DNA of 64,000 bases from Ectocarpus siliculosus (lineage: Eukaryota; Sar; Phaeophyceae; Ectocarpales; Ectocarpaceae). Position numbers and translations under genes: made by a program. Of the stretch, positions 23,585 through 35,731 are shown piece by piece (the first letter of the stretch is position 1; every line of letters begins with the position of its first letter). A model generated the notes under the pieces. That model ran no database searches. It had not been told where the DNA came from and worked only from the letters and a program-made list of their open reading frames with translations. The DNA lies in NCBI GenBank assembly GCA_000310025.1, contig FN649741.1, forward strand, positions 239,774-303,773. The letters run 5' to 3'.

Positions 23585-26500
23585 ATTGTTTTACTTTGTC
23601 GGCTGGGATTACCTGGGTGTATGAATCAAGTGTGTTCGTATACTTTTGTCAGTGTTTTATGCATCCTTCGATCCGAGAGCATGGAAGGTACATGACACTT
23701 ACTGTACGGCTTTGTCACGCGATGGTAGATGCTGGCGTGGTTCGTGTTTCGTTGGTGCTCACGTTTCCGGCTTTAAGTCACTTCTGTACCGGTTTAGTGC
23801 TGAGTGTTGACAGTTGGACTTCTCGACTCTCGCGGTTTCTTTCACCACCGCTAGGAATGTCGGCGTACAAAGAAATCTGTATTGCTCTTGCCATTTGTGG
23901 TGGCGACAGGTTTTGCTCGATGGTGTTCGGATGTTTTTTTCTCTGGCCGAGCTTCGCGAGTTGGCTGTTCGTGGTTTACAATCTCTATTCGATTCTAGTA
24001 TAAGTGTCCGAGACGGACTGCTACCTACACTCAAAGACAGCTTTCTAGTCGAGATTGTGAAGGTCGAGCACGGGAAGTGATGAAAGATTAGATGCGTTGT
24101 GTCGTGTTCGAGACTCTCGAATATCGCGTTTGCGAGTCTGACGTGTGTGGTATCAAGAGAATGGCAGCACGTTAATGTATGCAGCCAACGTTTTTGTACA
24201 TGGTTGCCTCCTCTTGGCTTGATCGTCGGGAGTACATTGTATAGGGACTCGTGAAGGTATTTGTTGTAGATGATTTGTGGGAAGTGGGGTAGTGTTATTT
24301 TTTGTCGCACCTGGCACCGATGTACCACTTTGCAGCTTGCGTGCAGTGGTGTCCGAGGTGTGTTGCATCGAGATGGTGCGCTACGCCCTGGGTGCATTTA
24401 GTTGTTTGTTTGGATGTCAGTGACAACGTCTCGACTTTGTCGTGCAGCGTGAATTGCGTTGAGGGTATGTAGTGTTTTTATGAATCGAACAATCGAATAC
24501 AAACTTGACGAAAACGTCCATGTCAAACGTGACACCTTCTGGCGACAGTACCGTCGTGGTTACTGGTTGGGGGGCTAGATACCTGCCCTACGCGAATCAG
24601 CCCTTGACACCTGCTGGCGGCAGTGCGTGAAACAACGCATGGAGTATGCATCATGCATGGCATGCATCTTACCTCACCGGCCGCCATCTGTGACCGTGAT
24701 GTCCCCACCGACTAACGTGAGAGGATACCGGCATACACAAAAGAAGCTGCGTCTTCACTTCGTAACCCACAAGCAGGAACTGCTGTGATGGCCATTCTTC
24801 TACTGTCTTGTCACCATGCGCAAACGTGTAAACGTGCACTGATGGCGAATGAATGTGGTTTTTCTTTCGCTAGTCGGTGGTGGGCAAACCTCTAAACAAG
24901 TATGCACGGAAAGACGCTCACGGCATTCGGCGAAGGCATCAAGGTTGACGTATTTACGGTCCCAACACGAACTGAGTATAGCCATCATCCCATTCACCTT
25001 CGTGGCTGTTGTTTCTGGCCTAGAGCAGACGACAAGCGTTCGACTTCCAAGAATGGTGCGTTTCTACTCGACCGACCGGAAGATCGGCTTCGGCACATCA
25101 GTGCATCAATGCTGGAAAAAGGCCGCCACTGTACTGAGCCTATTGTGGGTTTTGGACCTCCACGGACGAGTAGGGAAAGAAAGGTTGTCTGCCTTTTTTC
25201 CTTGGCGCGAATGTTCTCGACCATGTGTTGATTGGAAGTGCTGGGTTTTACGGGTTGCGTTGTGGAGAATAAGTATTCAATAGAGGGACAATGAAACAGG
25301 GTTATCTCCCACCCGCCGGTCAAATATCCACTCTAGAGATCTATCCCACACGGACAGTTGAAAAATTCTAGATGGAGCATATATATGCCAACAAATCGGC
25401 CGCAACAGGGTCGTCGTCAACGAACGGCATCGATCGGAAGTACCAGCACACACCCTTCCTCGCTCGTACACCTAGAAGTCATCCATGATGATAGACGAGA
25501 ACTCTCTCAAGATCTCACCACCTCTCGTCGTTCCGCCTTTGAATGTGTTGCTATGCTGCATGGTTCGGGGGCGATCAAGATAATAGAGCGTTCATATTTT
25601 TTGTAGCATACCTCTACTCATCATGGATAGCTGCCACCACACCCGAAGAGACTCTGAGCAGGCATTGGGGATATTGCTACTACTACTGGCTGTGTAGATG
25701 GGAGCTTGTGAGGGATGGGGGAGGGAGGTTGCAATGTATAGCAGCTGGGATGCTTCGAGCCAGCAAGAACCAACCGTGAACAGGAGTTATAGTTGTACGT
25801 CACAAGCATCGCGTCGATCGCCGTGCGTGGCGTAAAACTTGTCGTGAATGAATCAGACCTGCTGCGCTCACCTTCCGGCCTCCCGTCCCTCATCCTCACA
25901 TTGAACATTAGCTACTTGTGCTCAGCATCTCTTCGGGTGTGTCTGGTGGTACACAATCTGTGAGGAGAACGGTACGGTTGTTGTTGTTGTTGTTGTTGTC
26001 TTCACTAAAAACAAACCTCTCCGGTCTCCGCTCTGTACCTTTTCTAATGTCCGTAATACTGGTCCTACCCTAAAAGGGGGTACACCTTTCTAGAAATAAT
26101 ATAAACGAAAATGGAGCCCAGCAAGGCCCTCCAGGCCGTGATTTGTTTTTTCCCGAACGAAAAAGAAAATTTACCGGGATAGAGACGATCGACCCCTGGT
26201 CAAAAAGGATGAACACGGAGATTGGATATTTTCCGCACTACCCGAAACATGTCCTTTGGCTCGTTTTCGTAGTACGTCCAAACATTGGGTCGTCAACGCA
26301 CTTCCATGAGCATCCATCCATGTCGAACCCAATTATTTGAGTTTCCGGTTGGGCAACGTACTGTACTGGAAGAAAGGCTGGCTGGCGCCTTTTGCCTGCA
26401 CTACATTAGGCCAGGCGACAGTGCATGTAGTGGTTGCCGATGAGAGGATGGCAATGCTTCACACACTTCCCTGGCCGTCTAAATATACACCAACCTTGAA

Positions 26501-27851
26501 TCTTTCGCCGAACTCTGCGCCCTCTTTCCGCACTTCATCATGATGAGAGGTGCGGCTTCCTCCATGCGTGAATAGGAAGATGGCCATCGCGCCCGGGAAT
26601 CGTACTTCCGTGTTAGTTGTGGGTTCATTATGCGTAAGTCATAATGAACTTGTTTCTGGGTGTCAGGTATGTTGCCGGTGCGCGATGCCGGTGTTCTCCG
26701 AACCACATGGGCCGTGGTGTTACGGGTCGGATGGCGTCGGTGAGGGCAGATGCATGCTTTCATCGTTTTACGAGTCCGAAGACCATCACCATGCGTGCAT
26801 CGTTGAACGAGTGCGTACGCTAGACCATCACAGTGTCAAGGGCTGTTGTAGTTGCCCGCGGGGGGCAGCATGCTGCCCTCCGCCATCAAGCACCCAAGCA
26901 CTGCTGTCACCAGGTGTCACCTAGGACGGGGATGTTTTCGTTCATTTTTTCATCACCAACAACACGACATCAATAAAAAGTCATCACTTGGATTGAACAT
27001 CCCTCTGATGATACTCATACACACAACAAAATTGAACCAAGAGCGCACGCGTCGCACAACAACTCGACGCCGCACACCTTCGACGCCACTGCACGCAAGC
27101 TACAAGGCGGAGCATCCGTGTCAGGTACAACAAACCAAAGATCGAACCGAGAGGAGGCAAGCCTGTACGAAAGCTTGGCTATATACATGCACGTGCTTTA
27201 CACTCAATTTTGACCACAAACGTCAGACTCGCGAACACGACGTTCCGGCGCGTATCACGGCTTGCCACCACTTTTCAATCTTACCAGCTTGAGCTTTCTA
27301 CTTTCGACAGCACACCAACATCGTCAAGAGATTTTCAACAAAAAGCCAAGAGCCAAAAGGCGAAAAGGTAGAACACAGACAATTTGTTCGTGAGACTCAG
27401 CGGGACTGGGCTCGGGTAAACAACATCAAGCAAAATCTCTCGCCATTGGCCATGACCAGAGTGACACAGTTTCTTCCCTCAGAGTGACACAGTTTCTTCC
27501 CTCCGCCGACATCTCCATCGGTGGTATGCATAGAAGCACGTAACCAATCGAAGGCCAATCGACACTCACCAATCCTACGGTACAAAACCAAATTACAGTC
27601 GAAAAAGTAAGCATCAAGGAACTTCCGTATCACATCAGCATCTAAGATCGCGAGACAAAGCCGTAACAATACGGTAGGTAGCATCTCCCAATTACACTTC
27701 ATCCTCTCGGACCAGACGCATGCATAAAACAATGACAATCACACGCACATACTGACAGAAGCACACCGAAACACTTCATCCATCACACCAATACATCAAC
27801 GAAAAATATATAAACGTCCCAACATATTCCCCAACCGACGAATTGAACTTT
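23585..27851. other. Tail-to-tail spacer LHC-6/LHC-7
   Basis: This 4.3 kb spacer has no supported gene. It is an inverted copy of the LHC-2/3 spacer. For example, the run at 25979-25997 (TTG repeat) pairs with the CAA run near 7750, and the block at about 24.86-25.27 kb pairs with 8.40-8.85 kb. It contains the perfect palindrome at 26863-26878. Frames of 60-140 codons occur but none is conserved in frame across the four spacers. Confidence 0.74.
26863..26878. repeat. Perfect 16-bp palindrome in LHC-7 3' flank
   Basis: GGGCAGCATGCTGCCC is a perfect dyad 974 bp beyond the LHC-7 stop codon, flanked on the far side by a GTCACCAGGTGTCACC segment that is itself partly dyadic. Confidence 0.75.
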
Positions 27852-29738
27852 TTAGCCGAGGATGTCGGCCGGATTGACCAGCTCCTGCGCCAACATGCCG
27901 GCGATGCCGATCATGGCCAAACGGCCGTTGTTGAGCTCCTTGGTCTTCATCACGTCCAGAGCCGCCTCGTCGTCGGGCTTGAGGTTGAGGGGGTCGAAGC
28001 CGAGGTCTCCCGGGATGTAGTCCTCCTTCAGGCCGCCCTCGCCGGTGACAGCGCTGGGGGTGTCGAAGGCGGTCATGATGGTGTTGTACTCGATGAAGGC
28101 CATGCCCAGGAGGGAGAACGCCCAGAACTGAGGTTTTGGAGGCACGGGAATGACAGGCAGAGAGACACAGAGAGGGAATGGTTGTGTGAACAAACAGCAC
28201 TACATAGTCGACCACATGGTGTCGAGGGAACGGTGGCATCGTTGACAGTACAGCATCCCCGTCGTGGCTGGCGGAACACCACTCGAGTAGGTTCTGCGGA
28301 AGAAGAGCACTTGTTGAGTGGGTCAATCTACCGAGGCCTGAGCGCAGCGTACAACTGGCTGGTCAACCAACGTACATCAGCACGGCGGTAAAACGCAATA
28401 GGAGTAAGTACGTTGTAAATATTTTTCCAAGTGTGCAGATGGTGCCTTACTGTGGTGGGAGTGGATCTTACCACCCTCCGACTCGTTTTCGGTGTTGAAA
28501 GGGGAGCACAGGAAATTCGTTGCTGGAATCACGTTTTCGATTGCCTCACACATCATTCAAGAAACGCGTGTGTTTCCCCGAACACCCGGTCTCACCTCAG
28601 GGAACTGCGCGCTGATCTCCTGGAAGTGGTCCACGGCGGGGCCAATGTAGTCTGGGCCCATGAAGAAAGGGTGGTATTGCTGGAGTGGGCAACGGCGACA
28701 GGGAAGAGGGCGAGCACAACCCGATGCGGTGGGAAGAAATGCGTATGAGCAACACAATATATTTTGATTGGATTCGCATGAGTCTACAGCAGGATGGTAC
28801 AGGAGTATCGTTTGGAGAATACAAAACAACATGCCACCCTTTCCGAAGGCATGTGTCCACCGTATGCCAACATGTTCACGCGCGCATCTTTTGCCTCACC
28901 TCTGCGACGATGACACCAAGGGACGCAAGCATGGCCACGCGCCCGTGCTTGATCTCGGCCTCGCGCCACTTCTTGATGTCCCCGGGGGCGGCGCCGTCGG
29001 ACAGGCCCAGGGGGTCGAAGATCTGAAGAACGAGGGCGTTGGACAGCAGTGATCAAAGGCCGCAACAGGTGAGACAATTTGACACAGAGGGTAAAGCCTC
29101 ACATTGATGACACCGTGAAAAATTCATGTATACACCAAATCTCTCCGTCTTGGATAGCGACCAAAATGGATGGTTAGATACAAGTAGGTGGATCAACGAG
29201 GAATGGACTACGTGTTGTTGGATCCGCTGAAACAGGTGCATGTATGCAAGCATACCGTGTGTGGATTCAATAACCACCGCACTACTGCTGTAGAACGCGA
29301 TGTATCCACAAGGCATCCACGTCATCATACCTGTCGATGTCAGCAATACTTGCCAATACTGCTGTACCTCACGCGTTCATGTCGAGCAAGTACACACCCA
29401 CAAACTGTTGTTAGGTTCATAAATGACACCCTTTGGACACGGATAAAAAGTAGCGAGAGACAACGGCTCTCAGGGTGTGCATGGTCTTGGGCAATGCATA
29501 GAAAGCACCTCCTCCCTGGGGTGCGTGTCGACTCACGCGATCACACACACGTCATCACCTTTCCGTCAGAGAAGGGAGCTCCGGGCAGAGTCGCGACGTA
29601 GTCCGAACCGGCGCTCATCTTGAGGCTCGAGGAAGAAGGAGCGGGGGCAACAGATCGCACCGCCATCGGTGCGACGAAGGCAGTCGAGGAGGCGATGAGG
29701 GTGGCGGCAGTGCCGATGAACATCTGGGAGGCGACCAT
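27852..29738 (-). CDS. LHC-7: chlorophyll a/c-binding antenna protein
   Basis: The exons in coding order are 29559-29738, 28900-29022, 28596-28679 and 27852-28127 (stop TAA), giving 220 residues. The linker reads [11 protein letters not shown], intermediate between LHC-1 (Pro/Ala-rich) and the others. The acceptor of intron 1 is CTTCAG rather than the usual CCTCAG. The frame is open upstream of the ATG for 72 codons to another ATG at 29954. That extension matches leader DNA of the other genes, where it is interrupted, so the conserved MVASQMF start is preferred. Confidence 0.95.
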
Positions 29739-30177
29739 CTTTGCTCGGTAGGTGGGGTGTGTGTTGAGAGATTGGTTGATGAAGGTGGGATGAGGGTGTG
29801 TTGTGGTTGTGGACGGATGGGGGAGAGGCGTGGGGGTGGGTAACGATGCGGCGAGATTATGTGCCATGTGTGAGCCAGAACATGTGTGACGCGCAAAGTT
29901 CTCGAAGCACGTATGTATGTGACATCGTGACAGGACATGTGTCAGGACACCCACATCATGAGTCGACCACGTCGTCAGTCACTGAAACGCGATGGCAATT
30001 CACAGCCAGCAGAGCGATCGAGCGCGCATGTGATTGAGCGACAGAAACTAAAGCTGAGTCTCCTCGTCATTACCTACCTATTGCTGTGTACCAGTCATTG
30101 CTGTACATCGGTAGGCTCGCCTATTCAGCAGTACGTTTCAGCAGAGCGGTCCCATTCGGGGCGGGCTGTTTTCCTCT

Positions 30178-30222
30178 GCGGGGTACATATTTCAAATTCG
30201 AACCCTCGAAGACGATTGGCTG
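30178..30222 (-). promoter_or_regulatory. CCAAT-TATA module for LHC-7
   Basis: CAGCCAAT lies on the minus strand at 30222-30215, followed by AAATATGTACCCCGC. The TATA box is changed to TATGTA, so this may be the weakest of the TATA blocks. Confidence 0.58.
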
Positions 30223-30415
30223 AGCACGCGGTGGCATCATGACGTGTTTGCGTGTTTGCAGTGTTTGCAGTCTTTCTGTGTGTTTTTTTATTATTCCTTA
30301 AGTCTTGTCGTGGCCAAACTGCCAACTGCAACACGCACGACGCACGACGAACGAACAGAGAGTTCGTGACGTTGTTGTTGTGCGTGACGTACTTGACAAA
30401 ACAAAAAGAACTACT

Positions 30416-30456
30416 CAGCCAATCATCTTCGAGGGTTCAAATTTGAAATATATACC
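30416..30456 (+). promoter_or_regulatory. CCAAT-TATA module for LHC-8
   Basis: CAGCCAAT (30416-30423) precedes AAATATATACC. The CCCGC tail seen at the other copies is replaced by AGAGG here. Confidence 0.62.
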
Positions 30457-30857
30457 AGAGGAAAACAGCCCGCCCCAAACGGGACCGCGCTGCTGAAACG
30501 TACCGCTGTAGGCTAGCCGACCAATATACGATGTGACAGGCAGGTGGGTAGTGACGAGGAGACTCAGCTTTACTTTCTGTAGCTCAAGCACACACTCAAC
30601 CGCTCTGCTGGCTGTAAGTTGAGTTGTCATCATCGCGTTTGAGTGACTGACGTGGTTGACACATGACGATGTGTGGATGGACACATACGTGCTTGGAGGC
30701 GCGTCACAAGTCTCTTCTTGCTCATCACTCATCACACCACAATCTCGCCGCATCGTTGCCCCCCCACTTCTCTCCCCCATCCGCCCACAACCCACTACAC
30801 ACCCTCATCCCACCTTCATCAACCAATCTCCAGCACACACCCCATTTACTAAGCAAG

Positions 30858-32844
30858 ATGGTCGCCTCCCAGATGTTCATCGGCGCTGCTGCCACCCTCA
30901 TCGCCTCCTCGACTGCCTTCGTCGCACCGATGGCCGTGCCATCTGTTGCCACTACTACTTCCTCCGCGAGCCTCAAGATGAGCGCCGGTTCGGACTACGT
31001 CGCAACTTTGCCCGGAGCTCCCTTCTCTGACGGAAAGGTGAGGACGCGTGTGTGATCGCGTGAGTCGACACGCACCCCAGGGAGGAGGTGCTTTCTATGC
31101 ATTGCCCAAGACCATGCATACCCTGAGAGCCGTTGTGTCTCGCCGCTTTTTATCCGTGTCCAAAGGGTGTCATTTATGAACGCGGCATTAGTTGTGGGAT
31201 GTGTATTTGGTCCGACATGAACGCGTGAGGTACAGCAGAATTGGCAAGTATTGCTGACATCAACAGGTATGATGACGTGATGCCTTGTGGATACATCGCG
31301 TTCTACAGCAGCAAGTACTTCGGTGGTTTATGAATCCACGCACCGTATGCTTGCGTAAATGTCCTGTTTCAGCGGATCCAACAACGCATACTAATTCTTC
31401 GTCGATCCACCTATCCAGCCATCCATTTTGGTCGCGCCTCTATCCAAGGTATCCTATCCACGAAGAAGAGATTGGGAATGGGCAGATGAACTTTTCACGG
31501 TGTCATTGCTATGTGAGGTTTTACCCTCTGGGTCAAGTTGTCTCGCCTGTTGCGGCCTTTGATCACCGCTGTCCCAACGCTCTCGTGCCTCAGATCTTCG
31601 ACCCTCTGGGCCTATCCGACGGCGCTGCCCCCGGGGACATCAAGAAGTGGCGCGAGGCCGAGATCAAGCACGGGCGTGTGGCCATGCTTGCGTCCCTTGG
31701 TGTCATCGTCGCAGAGGTGAGGAAAACCATGCATGATGGCATACGATGGACACATGCCTTCAGAAAGGGTGGCACGTTGTTTTGTTTTCTCAGCGATACT
31801 ACTACCCTGCTGTAGACACAAGACCACAATCAAGTCTTCCGTGTTGCTGATTATTTTTGTTCCGCCGTATCGCGTTGTGCTCGCTCTCGTCCCTATCGTC
31901 TCTGCCCACTCTATGAATAGCAATACCACCCATTCTTCATGGGCCCCGACTACATTGGCCCCGCCGTGGACCACTTCCAGGAGATCAGCGCCCAATTCCC
32001 TGAGGTGAGACTGGCGCATTTTGTTGCATACATGATGTGTGAGGCAAATGAAAAGTCCGGTTTGATCATATAATATAGCAAGTGTTGTTATTTCGGCGAC
32101 TCGGGTAAAACACGCATCTTTTGTAGACCGACCATTGCTGGAGAAGTTGTACACACATGATTCCAGCAACCAGTTTCCTGTCCCTCCCTCCAACACCGAA
32201 CCCGAGTCCTAAATTTCGGGGCGGCATGACCTCACCAGATCAAGACACCATCTGCACACTTGAAACAATAGGCTATATATAGTCTATGGACATGTTCCCA
32301 GTGGTGTGGTGTCGCCGTGCTGATGTACGTTGGTTGACCAGTCAGATGTAGGTTGCGCTAAGGCTTCCGCAGGTTGTCCAACTCATCAAGTACCCTTTTG
32401 CGCAGTACCTACTCGAGTGTTGTTTCTCGTGGCACAAGAAGTATGCTGTACTGTCAACGATGCCACCCTTCCCTCGGCACCATGTGGATCGACGAGTGCT
32501 GTTTGTTCACACAACCATTCCCTCTCTGCGTTTCTCTGCCTGTCATTCCCGTGCCTCCAAAACCTCAGTTCTGGGCGTTCTCCCTCCTGGGCATGGCCTT
32601 CGTCGAGTACAACACCATCATGACGGCCTTCGACACCCCCAGCGCTGTCACCGGCGAGGGCGGCCTGAAGGAGGACTACATCCCGGGAGACCTCGGCTTC
32701 GACCCCCTCAACCTCAAGCCCGACGACGAGGCGGCTCTGGACGTGATGAAGACCAAGGAGCTCAACAACGGCCGTTTGGCCATGATCGGTATCGCCGGCA
32801 TGTTGGCACAGGAGCTGGTGAACCCGGCCGACATCCTCGGCTAG
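30858..32844 (+). CDS. LHC-8: chlorophyll a/c-binding antenna protein
   Basis: The exons are 30858-31037, 31594-31716, 31921-32004 and 32569-32844 (stop TAG), giving 220 residues. The presequence has Ala10 for Thr and Pro29 for Arg (MAVPS), and helix 2 has Val141, shared with LHC-5. The acceptor of intron 2 is altered: the usual CTCCAG is replaced by CTCTATGAATAG, leaving a valid AG directly before the exon but a poorer pyrimidine tract. The 5' partner is LHC-7. Confidence 0.95.
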
Positions 32845-33723
32845 ATTGTTTTACTTTGTCGGTTGGGGAATATTTTGGGATACACGTTTATATATTTTTC
32901 GTTAATGTATTGGTGTGAATGGACCACGTGTGGTCGTGCGCTTCTGTCCGTGTTTTATGCTTGCGGTCTGAGAGGATGAATTGTAGTTGGGAGATGCTAC
33001 CTACCGTATTGTTACGGCTTTGTCTCGCGATCGTAGATGCTGATGTGATACGGAAGTTCCTTGATGCTTACGTTTTCAACTGTAATTTGCTTTTGTCCGG
33101 AAGGATTGGTGAGTGTCGGCGGAGGGAAGAATCTGTGTCGCTCTTGCCATGATGGTGAGAAAGATTTTTTGATGTTGTTCAGCCGAGGCTATTGCCGCTC
33201 AGGCTCACGAACAATTTTGTCTCTGTTTTTCCTTTAGGTGATGTTCGCCATTGTGCTGTTTCCGTTGTTATATGTCTTCACTGTCCTGGTGTTGTCTAAA
33301 CTTGAACGGTCAAACTTGAAAGCAATAAATGAGTAGTTTTAGCATGGAGTGATACGCCCCGGAATGATGTGTTTGCGAGTCTGACGTGTGTGGTGAAAAG
33401 AGTGTGTACAAGTACGTTCATGTGTGTAGCCAAAGCTTTCGTACAGGCTTCCCTTCTCGCGGTGGGATCCTTGGTTTGTTGCACTTGACACGGATGCGTC
33501 ACCTTGAAGCTTGCGTGCAGTGGCGTCCAAGGTGTGCCTCGTCGAGTTGTTGTGCGACGCGTGCGCCCTTGGTTAAATTTTGTTGTGTGTTTGAGTATCA
33601 TCAGAGGGATGTTCCATCCAGGTGATGACCTCGACAATTGTTCCGTCGTTGATGTCTTGTTGTTTATCAATCAAAAATGTGACACCTGCTGGTGACAACA
33701 GTACTTGCGTACTTGATGGCGGA

Positions 33724-33739
33724 GGGCAATATACTGCCC
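33724..33739. repeat. Near-palindrome in LHC-8 3' flank
   Basis: GGGCAATATACTGCCC is the fourth copy of the dyad, with one mismatched pair. It lies 880 bp past the LHC-8 stop. Confidence 0.6.
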
Positions 33740-35731
33740 CCCACTGGCAACTACAACAGCCCTTGACACTGTGATGGTCGAACGTACGCACTCGTTCAAC
33801 GATGCACGCATGGTGATGGTCTACGGACTCGTAAAACGATTCACGCATGCATCTGCCTTCACCGACCGCCATCTGACCCGTAATACCACGGCCCACGTGG
33901 TTCGGAGGACACCGGCATCGCGTACCCGCAACATACCTGACACTCAGAAACAAGGTTCATACATATGTGGCACACTCGTGTATATGTGAACCCACAACCA
34001 ACAACGTGGAGTAGAATTCCAGCATGTGATGGCAATCTTCTTATTCACGTATGGAGGAAGGCTCATCTCTCATCATGATGAAGTGCGGAAAGTGGGCACA
34101 GAGTTCGGCGAAGGCTTGAAAGTTGATATCTAGACGGTCGAGATATTGTGTGAAGTATAGCTATCCTCCCATCGACAACCACTGTCTGTCGCCTGGCCGA
34201 TGTAGTGCAGGCAAAAGACGCCAGCCTTCTACAGCACGTTGCCTAACCGAAAATCTGTTTGGGTTCGACATCGATGGTGATGGGATCGTTGACGACGCTA
34301 TTTTTGGACGTAGTAAGAAACCGAGCCAAAACGCGTGTTGGCTTGTTTTCTCATTGCAGACATTTTCAATCAGCGTACGTACATAGTATTCAATCATCGA
34401 TGAGAGTACAGGATTCGGTTAGCGGCCTCGATTCGCAATATTCAATTGAGGTAAATACGGGATTTGATGAGATGAAGAACGCGCCAGCGTAAAACAGTGC
34501 TCACGTGTTCGTACCCTCGAGTGGATGCCACCACACACCCCCGAGGAGATGCTGAGCAGTCATTTGCAGCAACGTTTCAACCAATCAATGTGATTTTATG
34601 AGGGATAAGGGAAGGGAGGCCAGAAGGTAAGCATAGACTGGCCGATTCATTCACGACAAGTTTTACGCCACGGCGATCGACGCGATGCGTCTGACGTAGA
34701 ATTTCTCGTCACGGTTGGTTCTTGTTGGCTGGAATCATCCCAGCTGCCACACCTTCCAACCTCCCTCCCCCCATCCCTCACAAGCTCCCATCTACAATAA
34801 TACAGTAGAAAAAACCGTGTACCGCACATACCGTGTACCGCACATACATACCCACAAACCACCAACAACGCTCGCTCGTTGATGGGCACCGCCTCCAGAA
34901 TAGGATACCGGCCCCTTTCGACAGAGGGTCGGATTCGCTTGACGCGCGAGTTCGTTCGGTGTGGTGCTGATTAGTAAAAAAAGCACACACAGAGAGAGAG
35001 ACACACAGCGAGAGAGGCACAGAGAGAGAGAAAAACGGGCACGACCTGCCTCGTGCACCATGCTTCCGAGGCACAGGACACAGACAGCGGTTTATTGGTT
35101 TCGCCGCGATCTACGGCGGATGCTGTCGGAGATTGGTGTCGTGTTGATTTCCAAGTGTACACTGAAATGGTCATAATCCACCCAGGTACCCGTTTCTGGT
35201 TACTTCTCTGCAAACAAGGGGGAACGATGAGAGGTGGTGAGATCTTGAGACAGAGAGGTATGTATCGTCTGTAAGTGTACGAGCAAGGTAGGGTGTGCTG
35301 GCGCTTCCGATCGATGCCGTTCGTTGCCGACTACTCTTCTTGCTGCCGATTTGCTGGCATGCGCTCGAAGTTTTCAGATCTCTGGAATGGAGTGGACAAC
35401 TGGCCAGTGGGGGAAAGCCTATTATATTACAATGTATCCAATGAATACTCTACGACGAGGCTCCCCACCAAATCCAACACTTTCGTGCAACACGTCATTT
35501 AACATTCGCACCAAGGAAAAGAGGAACACATGATTTTTCTCGTTCGTCATGGTCCAAAACCCAAAACTAGTGTCTCCACTCACTGTGGTTGTAGCGTTGG
35601 TGCCGAATCCGAGCTTCCGGTCGGTCGGGTAGTAACAACAACGCGTTGTGAGTCTGGCGCTTTTTGTTTGCACTAGGCCAAACACAACAGCCACCTGCGT
35701 GGATGAGATGATGATGTGGCTATGCTCAGTA

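Larger units (their letters stand above)
29739..30857. promoter_or_regulatory. Head-to-head spacer LHC-7/LHC-8
   Basis: This is the longest of the divergent promoter regions (1119 bp). The modules are at 30178-30222 (minus) and 30416-30456 (plus). The middle contains GTGTTTGCA repeats (30244-30269) and an extra T-rich stretch (30,270-30,305) that is absent from the other spacers and accounts for part of the greater length. Confidence 0.7.

Noticed and set aside
27843-28391. Antisense frames opposite LHC exon 4 (also at 358-906 and 18905-19303)
   Set aside because: They are mirror frames of the GC-rich exon, with no independent signals.
29541-29954. N-terminal extension of LHC-7 by 72 codons
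   Set aside because: The extension is leader DNA whose counterparts in other copies are not open, and it would bury the plastid signal.
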